This document shows positions 44,811-52,724 of a stretch of DNA of 64,000 nt, one piece after another. Location of the stretch: contig NZ_ATUJ01000004.1 of NCBI RefSeq assembly GCF_000420145.1, positions 1-64,000 on the forward strand, given 5' to 3'. Every line of letters starts with the position of its first letter. Positions within the stretch are counted from its first letter, which is position 1. The notes beneath the pieces are model-generated. The model saw only the letters and a program-made list of their open reading frames with translations, had not been told where the DNA came from and did no database searches. The translations under genes were made by a program, and so were the position numbers. Origin of the DNA: Paracoccus zeaxanthinifaciens ATCC 21588. GTDB taxonomy: Bacteria > Pseudomonadota > Alphaproteobacteria > Rhodobacterales > Rhodobacteraceae.

Positions 44811-45823
44811 AGATAGGTCCGCTGGTAACGCTGGCGCAGCGCCGTCAGGATCTCGTATCCGATGGTGCCCGCGTGATCGGCGACCGTGTCGATGGGCTGT
44901 TCGGGACAGATCAGGTCCAGCCGGTCTGTAACGCTGTCCAGCGCGGTCACATCCACCGTGATCAGGTCCATCGAGACGCGCCCGACGATGGGGCACGCGA
45001 CGCCGCCCGCAAAGACCGACGCCCCGCTGGAGGACAATGCACGCAGGATGCCATCGGCATAGCCAGCATCGACCGTCGCGATCCGACTGTCGCGTTCGGC
45101 ATGCCACGTCGCGCCATAGCCGACCATCTCGCCCGCCTTCACGTCGCGCGTCTGGATCACGCGCAGCGACAGGCGCACGACCGGACGCGCATCGGCGAAG
45201 GGCATGCCGCCATAGAGCCCGACGCCGGGCCGGACCAGGTCGAAATGGTAATCCGGTCCCAGCAGGATGCCGCCCGTCGCCGCCAGCGAACGCGGCACGC
45301 CGCAGCCATCCGTCATCTCGCGGAAGGCCTTCAGCTGCGCGGCATTGGCGGGGTGGTCGGGCTCATCGGCGCAGGCAAGGTGGGACATGATGAAGGCGGG
45401 ACCGGCGGCCAGCGCCTCGTCGCGGATGGCGGCCCATTCGGCGGCCTCCATCCCCAGGCGGTTCATGCCGCTGTCCAGCTGGATCGCGAAGGGCCTGCCC
45501 GGACGCATGGCGCGGTCGCGGAAGAACTGCTCGGGGCTGTTCAGGACGGGCACCAGGCCGGTCAGGTCCTCGCCCTCCATGTGTCCCGACAGGATGTTGA
45601 TCACCGCGTCGTCGGGCAGAAGCGGACGCAGCGCGCGCCCCTCGGAGGCCAGCGCCACGAAGAAGTCGCGCACGCCGCTGTCATACAGCGCGGGGGCGAC
45701 CTTCGCGGCCCCCAGCCCGTATGCGTCGGCCTTGACGACGGCTGCGGCCCGTGCACCGGGCGCCTTGGCGGCCAGTGCGGCGTGATTGGCCAGGATGGCC
45801 TGAATGTCGATCTGCAAACCCAT
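44807..45823 (-). CDS. alr: Alanine racemase
   Basis: A 338-aa PLP enzyme making D-alanine for peptidoglycan. AAVVKADAYGLGA contains the PLP lysine (Lys31); QLDSGMNRLGM and the C-terminal part with VGYGATWHAERDSRIATV, which has the catalytic Tyr, are intact. Slightly short of E. coli Alr but complete. ATG 45823 was chosen; the frame is open about 100 nt upstream into the pccB promoter region. First in alr-mlaE-mlaF, divergent from pccB. Confidence 0.94.
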   Translation of the reverse strand: MGLQIDIQAILANHAALAAKAPGARAAAVVKADAYGLGAAKVAPALYDSGVRDFFVALASEGRALRPLLPDDAVINILSGHMEGEDLTGLVPVLNSPEQFFRDRAMRPGRPFAIQLDSGMNRLGMEAAEWAAIRDEALAAGPAFIMSHLACADEPDHPANAAQLKAFREMTDGCGVPRSLAATGGILLGPDYHFDLVRPGVGLYGGMPFADARPVVRLSLRVIQTRDVKAGEMVGYGATWHAERDSRIATVDAGYADGILRALSSSGASVFAGGVACPIVGRVSMDLITVDVTALDSVTDRLDLICPEQPIDTVADHAGTIGYEILTALRQRYQRTYL

Positions 45824-45878
45824 GCGCGATTGACTGCCCCCCTTGCCCTGCCGCGTCAAGTGGTTCCGGCATGCGCCA

Positions 45879-45926
45879 TTTGCACCTTTGCGATTTGCGA
45901 TCCGCCCTGCCCGCATAGTTTGCAAA
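45879..45926 (+). promoter_or_regulatory. PccR-type operator region upstream of pccB
   Basis: A perfect TTTGCAAA at 45919-45926 and three related copies in a row: TTTGCACC (45879-45886), TTTGCGAT (45887-45894) and TTTGCGAT (45894-45901). TTTGCAAA pairs are the reported binding motif of PccR, the short-chain fatty acyl-CoA regulator of propionyl-CoA assimilation in Rhodobacter sphaeroides. No pccR gene is adjacent here. Motif seen; binding inferred. Confidence 0.55.
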
Positions 45927-45998
45927 TTTTCCCGATTTTCCTTGGCGGCCCAACCGGTTCGGGGCTACCGTCGCGATGTCGGACCAAGAGGAGCTTCC

Positions 45999-47531
45999 AT
46001 GAAGGACATTCTTGAAGAGCTTGAACGCCGCCGCGAACAGGCGCGGCTTGGCGGCGGCCAGCGCCGGATCGACGCGCAGCATGCCCGCGGCAAGCTGACC
46101 GCGCGCGAACGGATCGAATTGCTGGTCGACGAGGACAGCTTCGAAGAGTTCGACATGTTCGTGGCCCACCGCTCGACCGATTTCGGGATGCAGGACGACC
46201 GCCCCTATGGCGACGGCGTCGTGACGGGCTGGGGCACGATCAACGGGCGCATGGTCTATGTGTTCAGCCAGGATTTCACCGTCTTCGGCGGGTCGCTGTC
46301 GGAAACCCATGCGCAGAAGATCTGCAAGATCATGGACATGGCGATGCAGAACGGCGCGCCGGTCATCGGCATCAACGACAGCGGGGGGGCGCGCATCCAG
46401 GAAGGCGTCGCCAGCCTTGCGGGCTATGCCGAGGTGTTCCAGCGCAACGTCATGGCCTCGGGCGTGGTCCCGCAGATCAGCGTCATCATGGGCCCCTGCG
46501 CGGGCGGCGCGGTCTATTCCCCCGCCATGACCGACTTCATCTTCATGGTGCAGGACACGTCCTACATGTTCGTGACCGGCCCCGACGTGGTCAAGACCGT
46601 CACCAACGAGGTCGTCACCGCCGAGGAACTGGGCGGCGCATCCACGCATACCAGGAAATCCTCGGTCGCGGATGGCGCGTTCCAGAACGACGTCGAGGCC
46701 CTGTCCGAGATCCGCCGCCTGTTCGACTTCCTGCCGCTGAACAACCGCGAGAAGGCGCCCACGCGCCCCTTCTTCGACGATCCGTCGCGGATCGAGCCCA
46801 GCCTGGACACGCTGATCCCCGACAACCCGAACCAGCCCTACGACATGAAGGAGCTGATCGTGAAGCTGGCGGACGAGGGCGACTTCTACGAGATCCAGAA
46901 GGATTTCGCCGCCAACATCGTCATCGGCTTCGTCCGGATCGAGGGGCAGACCGTCGGGGTGGTCGCGAACCAGCCGATGGTGCTGGCGGGCTGCCTGGAC
47001 ATCGACAGTTCGCGCAAGGCCGCGCGCTTCGTCCGCTTCTGCGACGCGTTCGAGATCCCGATCCTGACGCTGGTCGATGTTCCGGGCTTCTTGCCGGGAA
47101 CGGCCCAGGAATATGGCGGCGTCATCAAGCATGGGGCGAAGCTTCTGTTCGCCTATGGCGAGGCGACGGTGCCGAAGGTGACGGTCATCACGCGCAAGGC
47201 CTATGGCGGGGCCTATGACGTGATGTCATCCAAGCACCTGCGGGGCGATTTCAACTATGCCTGGCCCACGGCGGAAATCGCGGTGATGGGCGCCAAGGGT
47301 GCGGTCGAGATCCTCTATCGCAGCGAGCTGGGCGACAAGGACAAGATCGCGGCGCGCACGAAGGATTACGAGGACCGCTTCGCCAACCCCTTCGTCGCCG
47401 CCGAGAAGGGCTTCATCGACGAGGTGATCCAGCCGCGTTCGACCCGCAAACGCGTCGCCCGCGCCTTTGCCGCGCTGCGTGGCAAGCAGCTGGCGAACCC
47501 GTGGAAGAAGCACGACAACATCCCGCTGTGA
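45999..47531 (+). CDS. pccB: Propionyl-CoA carboxylase beta subunit
   Basis: A 510-aa carboxyltransferase subunit that moves the carboxyl group from biotin to propionyl-CoA, giving methylmalonyl-CoA. The two crotonase-like halves are present: [18 protein letters not shown] and [16 protein letters not shown] in the first, [18 protein letters not shown] and [10 protein letters not shown] in the second. AAGAGGAG precedes the ATG. The alpha subunit pccA lies 1.6 kb downstream with small genes between; the mutase follows further on. Confidence 0.96.
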   Translation: MKDILEELERRREQARLGGGQRRIDAQHARGKLTARERIELLVDEDSFEEFDMFVAHRSTDFGMQDDRPYGDGVVTGWGTINGRMVYVFSQDFTVFGGSLSETHAQKICKIMDMAMQNGAPVIGINDSGGARIQEGVASLAGYAEVFQRNVMASGVVPQISVIMGPCAGGAVYSPAMTDFIFMVQDTSYMFVTGPDVVKTVTNEVVTAEELGGASTHTRKSSVADGAFQNDVEALSEIRRLFDFLPLNNREKAPTRPFFDDPSRIEPSLDTLIPDNPNQPYDMKELIVKLADEGDFYEIQKDFAANIVIGFVRIEGQTVGVVANQPMVLAGCLDIDSSRKAARFVRFCDAFEIPILTLVDVPGFLPGTAQEYGGVIKHGAKLLFAYGEATVPKVTVITRKAYGGAYDVMSSKHLRGDFNYAWPTAEIAVMGAKGAVEILYRSELGDKDKIAARTKDYEDRFANPFVAAEKGFIDEVIQPRSTRKRVARAFAALRGKQLANPWKKHDNIPL

Positions 47532-47734
47532 CGAACGATGACCGGGTCCATGCACAACCTCGTGAATGATGCAGCCGCGCCACAGGGGGGCACGGTTCTG
47601 ACGCGCCCCGCGCGCGGCTCCTGTCTGGGGTGGCCGGGCGGCGGTATGATCCTGCGCAGGCAGCTCCGGCATCGGAGCGGTCTCAAACCGAGCAGCCGGA
47701 CGCAACAACGTCCGCCTTACAGGAGCATGAATTC

Positions 47735-47890
47735 ATGTCGAAGCGAATCGTTCTCGGCCTCGTCCTGGTGTCGGCCTTCGCCGCTTGCCAGCGCCAGCAG
47801 CCCGAAGTCTATGTCCCGACCGCGCCGGCAGCACCCGCTGCCGTCAACCCGGTCACGACCGAGCCGGTCTACCAGGGCAAGTTCGGCTGA
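47735..47890 (+). CDS. Small lipoprotein-like protein
   Basis: A 51-aa protein: a hydrophobic leader (RIVLGLVLVSAFAAC) with Cys18 after AFAA, a loose lipobox, then a proline/valine-rich tail ending in VYQGKFG. AGGAG lies 9 nt before ATG 47735. Function unknown. The 203 bp between pccB and this gene hold no recognisable element. Confidence 0.65.
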   Translation: MSKRIVLGLVLVSAFAACQRQQPEVYVPTAPAAPAAVNPVTTEPVYQGKFG

Positions 47891-47974
47891 TCCGAACCGC
47901 CTGATCCAGACGTGCGGGCGGTCACCCTGCCCGCGCGCAGCCGCCCCTCACCACCAATCCGAAGGGGCGAAGCC

Positions 47975-48385
47975 ATGCTGAAGCATCGCGGATTTCCCGG
48001 GCGCCTGCCCGGTACCGATTTCCAGTTCACCATCCGACGCGAGAACCGCAAGAAGGGCGCGACGCCCATCCAGCGACGAGAGCGCTTCAAGGACCGCAAG
48101 CCAGCCGACAAGAAGGCCGATGCGGGCTTCCTGTCCGCGCTGATCGCCAATTTCGGCGAGGAGCCGTTCGAGCGCGGCAACCTGGACGCCGGACGCCTGT
48201 CCTGGCTGATCGGCCGAGAGGTCAAGCCCGTGGGCGAGTTCGACCCCGCCGATTACGACCAGCTGCTGCAGGTCGACATGGCCGCAGCCGAGGCCGCCTT
48301 CCCCGAGTTGTTCGCCAAGGACGCGCCCGCCTTCGACTGGGACGATGTCGATTGGGACGACGACGACTTCGAGGACGAGGACTGA
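47975..48385 (+). CDS. Conserved-looking hypothetical protein with acidic C-terminus
   Basis: A 136-aa protein I do not recognise. The N-terminal 45 residues are basic (RRENRKKGATPIQRRERFKD), the middle has FLSALIANFGEEPFERGNLD, and the last 20 residues are almost all Asp, Glu and Trp (FDWDDVDWDDDDFEDED). GAAGGGGCG lies upstream of ATG 47975. No signal peptide or membrane segment. Its place between the pcc genes does not indicate a role; the charge split suggests nucleic-acid or protein contact. Confidence 0.65.
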   Translation: MLKHRGFPGRLPGTDFQFTIRRENRKKGATPIQRRERFKDRKPADKKADAGFLSALIANFGEEPFERGNLDAGRLSWLIGREVKPVGEFDPADYDQLLQVDMAAAEAAFPELFAKDAPAFDWDDVDWDDDDFEDED

Positions 48386-48430
48386 TGCGCGGAGCGGCGC
48401 CCATCTGCCCGTCGTCACGGGCATGTCAGT

Positions 48431-48458
48431 TTGACGCGGGCAGCCGCCATGCGATAGT
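48431..48458 (+). promoter_or_regulatory. Sigma-70-like promoter before the small lipoprotein genes
   Basis: TTGACG (48431-48436), 16-bp spacer, GATAGT (48453-48458), about 58 bp upstream of the ATG at 48516. Five of six and four of six consensus bases match. Confidence 0.45.
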
Positions 48459-48515
48459 TACTCCATGCTGGAATTCAACTGCCCCGGAAAGGGGCCCCAT
48501 CACAGGCAAACCAAA

Positions 48516-48749
48516 ATGCAGAAAACCTTCGCTCTCCGCCTCGCCGGTCTGGCTCTCGTCGCAGCTGGCCTGTCGGCATGCTCGCCCGGTTACGGCGTGT
48601 CGGCCGACACGCAGCGCGCAGCCGGTGGCGCCGTTGCAGGTGCCGTCATCGCCAAGGCCCTGGACGAAGACATCGCGACCGGCGCGGCCCTGGGTGGCGC
48701 TGCGGGCGCACTGTGCGACGACGCCGGCGTCTGCCAGCGCCGCTACTGA
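48516..48749 (+). CDS. Glycine-zipper lipoprotein, copy 1
   Basis: A 77-aa protein with a signal peptide and lipobox LSAC (Cys22). The mature part is a glycine-zipper-like helix (AAGGAVAGAVIAKAL, ATGAALGGAAGALCDD) ending in a Cys-containing tail. Likely an outer-membrane or periplasmic small lipoprotein. It is a paralogue of the next gene: both end in GAA(L/I)GGAAGALC(D/N)D. Own promoter-like sequence upstream. Confidence 0.72.
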   Translation: MQKTFALRLAGLALVAAGLSACSPGYGVSADTQRAAGGAVAGAVIAKALDEDIATGAALGGAAGALCDDAGVCQRRY

Positions 48750-48824
48750 TAGGCGCGCCTGCGCCGAACCGAAAAGGCACGGCCCGCGTTCAGGGCCTGC
48801 CAAGTCATTCATAGGATCAGACAC

Positions 48825-49034
48825 ATGTCCAAGCTGTTTGCCGTCGCAATCGTCGGCGCGACCCTCGTTGCGGGCTGCACCCAGAACATCAACCCGACCG
48901 ACACCGATCGCGCGCTCATCGGCGCTGGCGTCGGCGCGACCATCGCGCATGTCGGCGGCACGAATGTCGTCAAGGGCGCTGCCATCGGCGGCGCAGCAGG
49001 CGCGCTCTGCAACGACGTCCGTCTGTGCGAGTGA
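48825..49034 (+). CDS. Glycine-zipper lipoprotein, copy 2
   Basis: A 69-aa paralogue of the preceding gene: signal peptide with lipobox VAGC (Cys18), then ALIGAGVGATIAHVGG and VKGAAIGGAAGALCNDVRLC. The shared C-terminal core and two cysteines suggest tandem duplication. Function unknown. A strong terminator follows 47 bp later. Confidence 0.72.
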   Translation: MSKLFAVAIVGATLVAGCTQNINPTDTDRALIGAGVGATIAHVGGTNVVKGAAIGGAAGALCNDVRLCE

Positions 49035-49080
49035 TGCTCTGACCGCGCGCGCAGGTCGCGCGCGCCACACCTGATTGCCA

Positions 49081-49113
49081 CCGTCCGCGGGTTTCCCCCG
49101 CGGGCGGTTTTTT
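49081..49113 (+). terminator. Rho-independent terminator directly upstream of pccA
   Basis: CCGTCCGCGGG (49081-49091), loop TTTCC, CCCGCGGGCGG (49097-49107), then six T to 49113. It ends the small lipoprotein transcript but lies only 23 bp before the pccA ATG. Confidence 0.85.
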
Positions 49114-49136
49114 CATGCCGCAAGGCCGGGGGGGCC

Positions 49137-51182
49137 ATGTTCAAGAAGATCCTGATCGCGAACCGTGGGGAAATCGCCTGCCGCGTCATCAAGACCGCGC
49201 GCAAGCTGGGCATCGCAACCGTGGCCGTCTATTCCGACGCTGATCGCAACGCGCTGCATGTGCGCATGGCCGACGAGGCGGTGCATATCGGCCCGCCCCC
49301 GGCGAACCAGTCCTATATCGTGATCGACAAGATCATGGACGCCGTCCGCCAGACCGGCGCCGAGGCCGTCCACCCCGGATACGGCTTCCTGTCCGAGAAC
49401 CGCAAGTTCGCCGAGGCGCTGGAGGCCGAGGGCATCGCCTTCATCGGCCCGCCCTCGGGCGCGATCGAGGCGATGGGCGACAAGATCACCTCGAAGAAGA
49501 TCGCCGCCGAGGCCGGCGTCAGCACGGTGCCCGGCTATATGGGCCTGATCGCGGATGCCGAGGAGGCCGTGCGCATCAGCGACCAGATCGGCTATCCCGT
49601 GATGATCAAGGCCAGCGCGGGCGGCGGCGGCAAGGGCATGCGGATCGCGTGGAACGCCGACGAGGCCCGCGAGGGGTTCCAGTCCTCGAAGAACGAGGCC
49701 GCGAACAGTTTCGGCGACGATCGCATCTTCATCGAAAAGTTCGTGACCCAGCCCCGCCATATCGAGATCCAGGTCCTTGCGGACCAGCACGGCACCGCGG
49801 TCTATCTGCACGAACGCGAATGTTCGATCCAGCGGCGCAACCAGAAGGTCATCGAAGAGGCCCCCTCGCCCTTCCTGGACGAGGAGACGCGCCGCGCGAT
49901 GGGCGAACAGGCCGTGGCCCTTGCCAAGGCCGTCGATTACACCAGCGCGGGCACCGTCGAATTCATCGTGGACGGGCAGAAGAACTTCTACTTCCTGGAA
50001 ATGAACACGCGCCTTCAGGTCGAACACCCGGTCACCGAGCTGATCACCGGCGTCGATCTGGTCGAGCAGATGATCCGCGTCGCGGCGGGCGAAGCCCTGC
50101 CCTTCGCGCAGGACGACCTGAAGATCGACGGCTGGGCCATCGAAAGCCGCCTCTATGCCGAGGATCCCTATCGCAACTTCCTGCCCTCGATCGGGCGGCT
50201 GACGCGTTATCGCCCCCCCGAGGAGGTCGCGGCAGGCCCGATGGTCGCCCAGCACAAGTGGCTGGCGCAGGGCACCGCGATGGGCAGCAGCGCCGTGCGC
50301 AACGATACCGGCGTCTTCGAGGGCGGCGAGATCAGCATGTTCTACGACCCGATGATCGCCAAGCTGTGCACCTGGGCCCCCACGCGCGGCGAGGCCATCG
50401 AGGCCATGCGCGTTGCGCTGGACCGCTTCGAGGTCGAGGGGATCGGCCACAACCTGCCCTTCCTGTCGGCGGTGATGGACCACCCGCGCTTCGTCTCGGG
50501 CAAGATCACGACCGCCTTCATCGCCGAGGAATATCCCGAAGGGTTCGAGGGCGCGACCCTGCCCGAGGACGAGCTGCACCGCGTCGCCGCAGCCGCCGCC
50601 GCGATGCACCGCGTGTCCGAAATCCGCCGCAGCCGGATCAGCGGCCGCCTGGGCAACCATGAACGCCATGTGGGCGAGAACTGGGTCGTCACGCTGGACG
50701 GGCAGGAATTCCCCGTCCGCATCGCCGCCGACCGCGACGGCTCCAGCGTCGAGATCGCGGGCAAGACCATGCGCATCGAGAGCGACTGGCGCCCCGGAAG
50801 CAGCCTTGCGGTGCTGGATGTCGATGGCCGCCCCTTGGTGCTGAAGGTGGACCGGATCGCCGCCGGGATGCGGCTGCGCACGCGCGGTGCCGACATCAAG
50901 GCGCATGTCCGCCGCCCCCGCGCGGCCGAGCTTGCGCGCCTGATGCCGGTCAAGACGCCGCCCGACACCTCGAAGCTGCTGCTGTGCCCGATGCCCGGCC
51001 TTGTCGTCAGCATCGGTGTCGCCCCCGGCGACGAGGTGCAGGAGGGTCAGGCCCTTGCCACCGTCGAGGCGATGAAGATGGAGAACATCCTGCGCGCCGA
51101 GCGCAAGGGCGTGGTCAAGGCCGTGAATGCCGCCGCCGGCGACAGCCTCAAGGTCGACGACATCATCATGGAGTTCGAATGA
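49137..51182 (+). CDS. pccA: Propionyl-CoA carboxylase alpha subunit (biotin carboxylase + BCCP)
   Basis: A 681-aa biotin-dependent subunit. The biotin carboxylase part has KILIANRGEIACRVI, HPGYGFLSEN, the ATP loop ASAGGGGKGMRIAW, and FLEMNTRLQVEHPVTE. A BT linker region follows (about 450-600) and the C-terminal BCCP domain has AMKMEN with biotinyl Lys647. It charges biotin with bicarbonate and ATP for PccB. A G-rich ribosome site lies before ATG 49137. The next gene overlaps its stop by 4 bp. Confidence 0.96.
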   Translation: MFKKILIANRGEIACRVIKTARKLGIATVAVYSDADRNALHVRMADEAVHIGPPPANQSYIVIDKIMDAVRQTGAEAVHPGYGFLSENRKFAEALEAEGIAFIGPPSGAIEAMGDKITSKKIAAEAGVSTVPGYMGLIADAEEAVRISDQIGYPVMIKASAGGGGKGMRIAWNADEAREGFQSSKNEAANSFGDDRIFIEKFVTQPRHIEIQVLADQHGTAVYLHERECSIQRRNQKVIEEAPSPFLDEETRRAMGEQAVALAKAVDYTSAGTVEFIVDGQKNFYFLEMNTRLQVEHPVTELITGVDLVEQMIRVAAGEALPFAQDDLKIDGWAIESRLYAEDPYRNFLPSIGRLTRYRPPEEVAAGPMVAQHKWLAQGTAMGSSAVRNDTGVFEGGEISMFYDPMIAKLCTWAPTRGEAIEAMRVALDRFEVEGIGHNLPFLSAVMDHPRFVSGKITTAFIAEEYPEGFEGATLPEDELHRVAAAAAAMHRVSEIRRSRISGRLGNHERHVGENWVVTLDGQEFPVRIAADRDGSSVEIAGKTMRIESDWRPGSSLAVLDVDGRPLVLKVDRIAAGMRLRTRGADIKAHVRRPRAAELARLMPVKTPPDTSKLLLCPMPGLVVSIGVAPGDEVQEGQALATVEAMKMENILRAERKGVVKAVNAAAGDSLKVDDIIMEFE

Positions 51183-51616
51183 CGCTGTGCCTGCCCCTGC
51201 CCGGCTTCGACCCGTCCTGCAAGGCAGGCGACGGGCTGGCGGGGGTGCCCCCTCTGGACCTGTGGCTCAGCCCGCAATTGCAGCAGGCGCTGGTCGCGGG
51301 GGCGTTCCTGGCACTTGGCTGGCAGGTGGTCGCGTTCCAGAACCGCCGCCGCGACGACCGGCTGCGTGCCAAGCGCGAGGAAGACCTCCAGCGCGCCCTC
51401 CTGGCCGAGATCCGCGCCCATGTCGTGTCGCTGGAACAGCAGACCCCAGAGCCCGAGGATGCCGCGATCCTGATCGAGCGTGTCGCCTCGGGTGATCTGC
51501 TGCCGACCGTTCCCCAACATTCCAACGACCGGATCTTCGCCGCCGTCATCGACGAGATCCACATCCTGCCCGCGCCGGTGATCGACCCCATCGTGATCTA
51601 TTACCGGCTGCTGTAG
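51179..51616 (+). CDS. Hypothetical protein with one membrane segment
   Basis: A 145-aa protein starting inside the pccA stop (ATGA). One hydrophobic segment at about 33-50 (LQQALVAGAFLALGWQVVAF) is followed by a basic, coiled-coil-like helix (NRRRDDRLRAKREEDLQRAL) and a C-terminal domain ending in DPIVIYYRLL. Not recognised. Coupling to pccA suggests co-expression with the carboxylase; function unknown. Confidence 0.7.
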   Translation: MTLCLPLPGFDPSCKAGDGLAGVPPLDLWLSPQLQQALVAGAFLALGWQVVAFQNRRRDDRLRAKREEDLQRALLAEIRAHVVSLEQQTPEPEDAAILIERVASGDLLPTVPQHSNDRIFAAVIDEIHILPAPVIDPIVIYYRLL

Positions 51617-51619
51617 ATC

Positions 51620-51889
51620 ATGGAGGCGCTGGCCGCCGACCTTCGCCGCATCGCGCGCCGCGACAACCAGCGGGCCGCGCAGATGATGGCGGATTACCTG
51701 TCACTGATGGAAGAGACCCGCGACACCGGGCTTCACGCCATGCGCGTGCTGACCGAATGCCTGCGCGGCGGCCCCAAGGCGGTCGAGCGGATGTACGAGG
51801 AAGAGGCCCGCAACCTGTCGCGGGACCTGCCGGGCGATCTGGCGGAAATGCGCGTCAGTAACCGATCTTCGGACCCGAGAGGCCGGTGA
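51620..51889 (+). CDS. Small hypothetical protein
   Basis: An 89-aa, mostly helical protein (RIARRDNQRAAQMMADYLSL, HAMRVLTECLRG) starting 3 bp after the preceding stop, so probably in the same operon. No signal peptide. Its last 12 codons overlap the 3' end of a minus-strand gene. Not recognised. Confidence 0.55.
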   Translation: MEALAADLRRIARRDNQRAAQMMADYLSLMEETRDTGLHAMRVLTECLRGGPKAVERMYEEEARNLSRDLPGDLAEMRVSNRSSDPRGR

Positions 51890-52049
51890 TGGGACGCAAC
51901 CCGATGGCACGCACGATCTCGTTTGCGCGGCTTGCGACCGGCGACTTGACCTTGGGTTCGGGGCGGATGACCTGCTGCTCGGACGCGGCAGGGCGGCGGG
52001 GCGCCTTGGGGGCGGTCCGTTCGGTGCGGTCTGCGCGCAGTGCTGGCAT
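51855..52049 (-). CDS. Small basic hypothetical protein
   Basis: A 64-aa basic, proline-rich protein ending in IVRAIGLRPITGLSGPKIGY. GGAGG lies 8 nt ahead of ATG 52049, which supports it as a real gene despite a 35-bp tail overlap with the plus-strand gene. Not recognised. It follows the DUF4174 gene on the minus strand. Confidence 0.5.
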   Translation of the reverse strand: MPALRADRTERTAPKAPRRPAASEQQVIRPEPKVKSPVASRANEIVRAIGLRPITGLSGPKIGY

Positions 52050-52130
52050 GGCGTCATCCTCCGTTCGGGGCGAATTGCCCGTCATCCCCCATGATATAGG
52101 GTTCGGCAGGCAAATCCACAAGTTTCACGC

Positions 52131-52667
52131 CTATCGCAGCGGTCGCCCGCGCCCGATCTCCTGCCTGCGCAGGGGCAGCCGGTCGATGGCGCGACCGATC
52201 TCGCGGACGTCCCAGGGACTGGGGCGGCGGATCTTCACCTGCCCGTCCTTGTCGATCAGCACCAGCGAGAAGCCGCGCGGGCGCAGGTCCTGCCGCCAGA
52301 TGCTGGCCGCCGACGGATCGCTGTCGGTGATCACCACGACGTCGCGATCGACCAGCTGGCGCGCATCGCGGCGCAGCGCCTCGACCTGCTCGACGAAGGC
52401 CGGATCGCCAGGCGTGTCGGCAAAGACAACGACGGGACGCGCGTTCCACAGGAAATCCGCAGGCTCGGCGCTGGCCGCATCCATGATGCGCAGCTGTTCA
52501 GCGGGGGCGTTTTCGGTCGCGTCGTCCTGCGCCGAGATCGGCGGCAGGCGGGCGGGATTGCGCTGCGGCACGCTGTCGCGGTCTGCCCCCGTTTCGGGCA
52601 ACGGCCCGTCGCGGGACGGGCCCATCGCGGCGACCGCCATCGCAAAAATCAGGAAAATCAACTTCAT
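52131..52667 (-). CDS. DUF4174 domain protein with signal peptide
   Basis: A 178-aa predicted periplasmic protein. The signal peptide is KLIFLIFAMAVAAMG; the mature domain (about 55-165, from NARPVVVFADTPGDPAFVEQ to RGFSLVLIDKDGQVK) has the thioredoxin-like DUF4174 pattern without a CxxC. Role unknown. GAGGTG precedes ATG 52667, preferred over the much longer open frame that runs opposite the mutase. Divergent from the mutase gene. Confidence 0.82.
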   Translation of the reverse strand: MKLIFLIFAMAVAAMGPSRDGPLPETGADRDSVPQRNPARLPPISAQDDATENAPAEQLRIMDAASAEPADFLWNARPVVVFADTPGDPAFVEQVEALRRDARQLVDRDVVVITDSDPSAASIWRQDLRPRGFSLVLIDKDGQVKIRRPSPWDVREIGRAIDRLPLRRQEIGRGRPLR

Positions 52668-52724
52668 CGGCACCTCGTCATGTCCTGAATATAGGGCAGG
52701 ACGCTTCCCGGGAAAGGATGCGAC

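Noticed and set aside
47538..47981. Plus-strand frame across the pccB-pccA gap
   Set aside because: Ser/Arg/Pro-rich translation without motif, and it overlaps the small lipoprotein gene, which has a signal peptide and better ribosome site.
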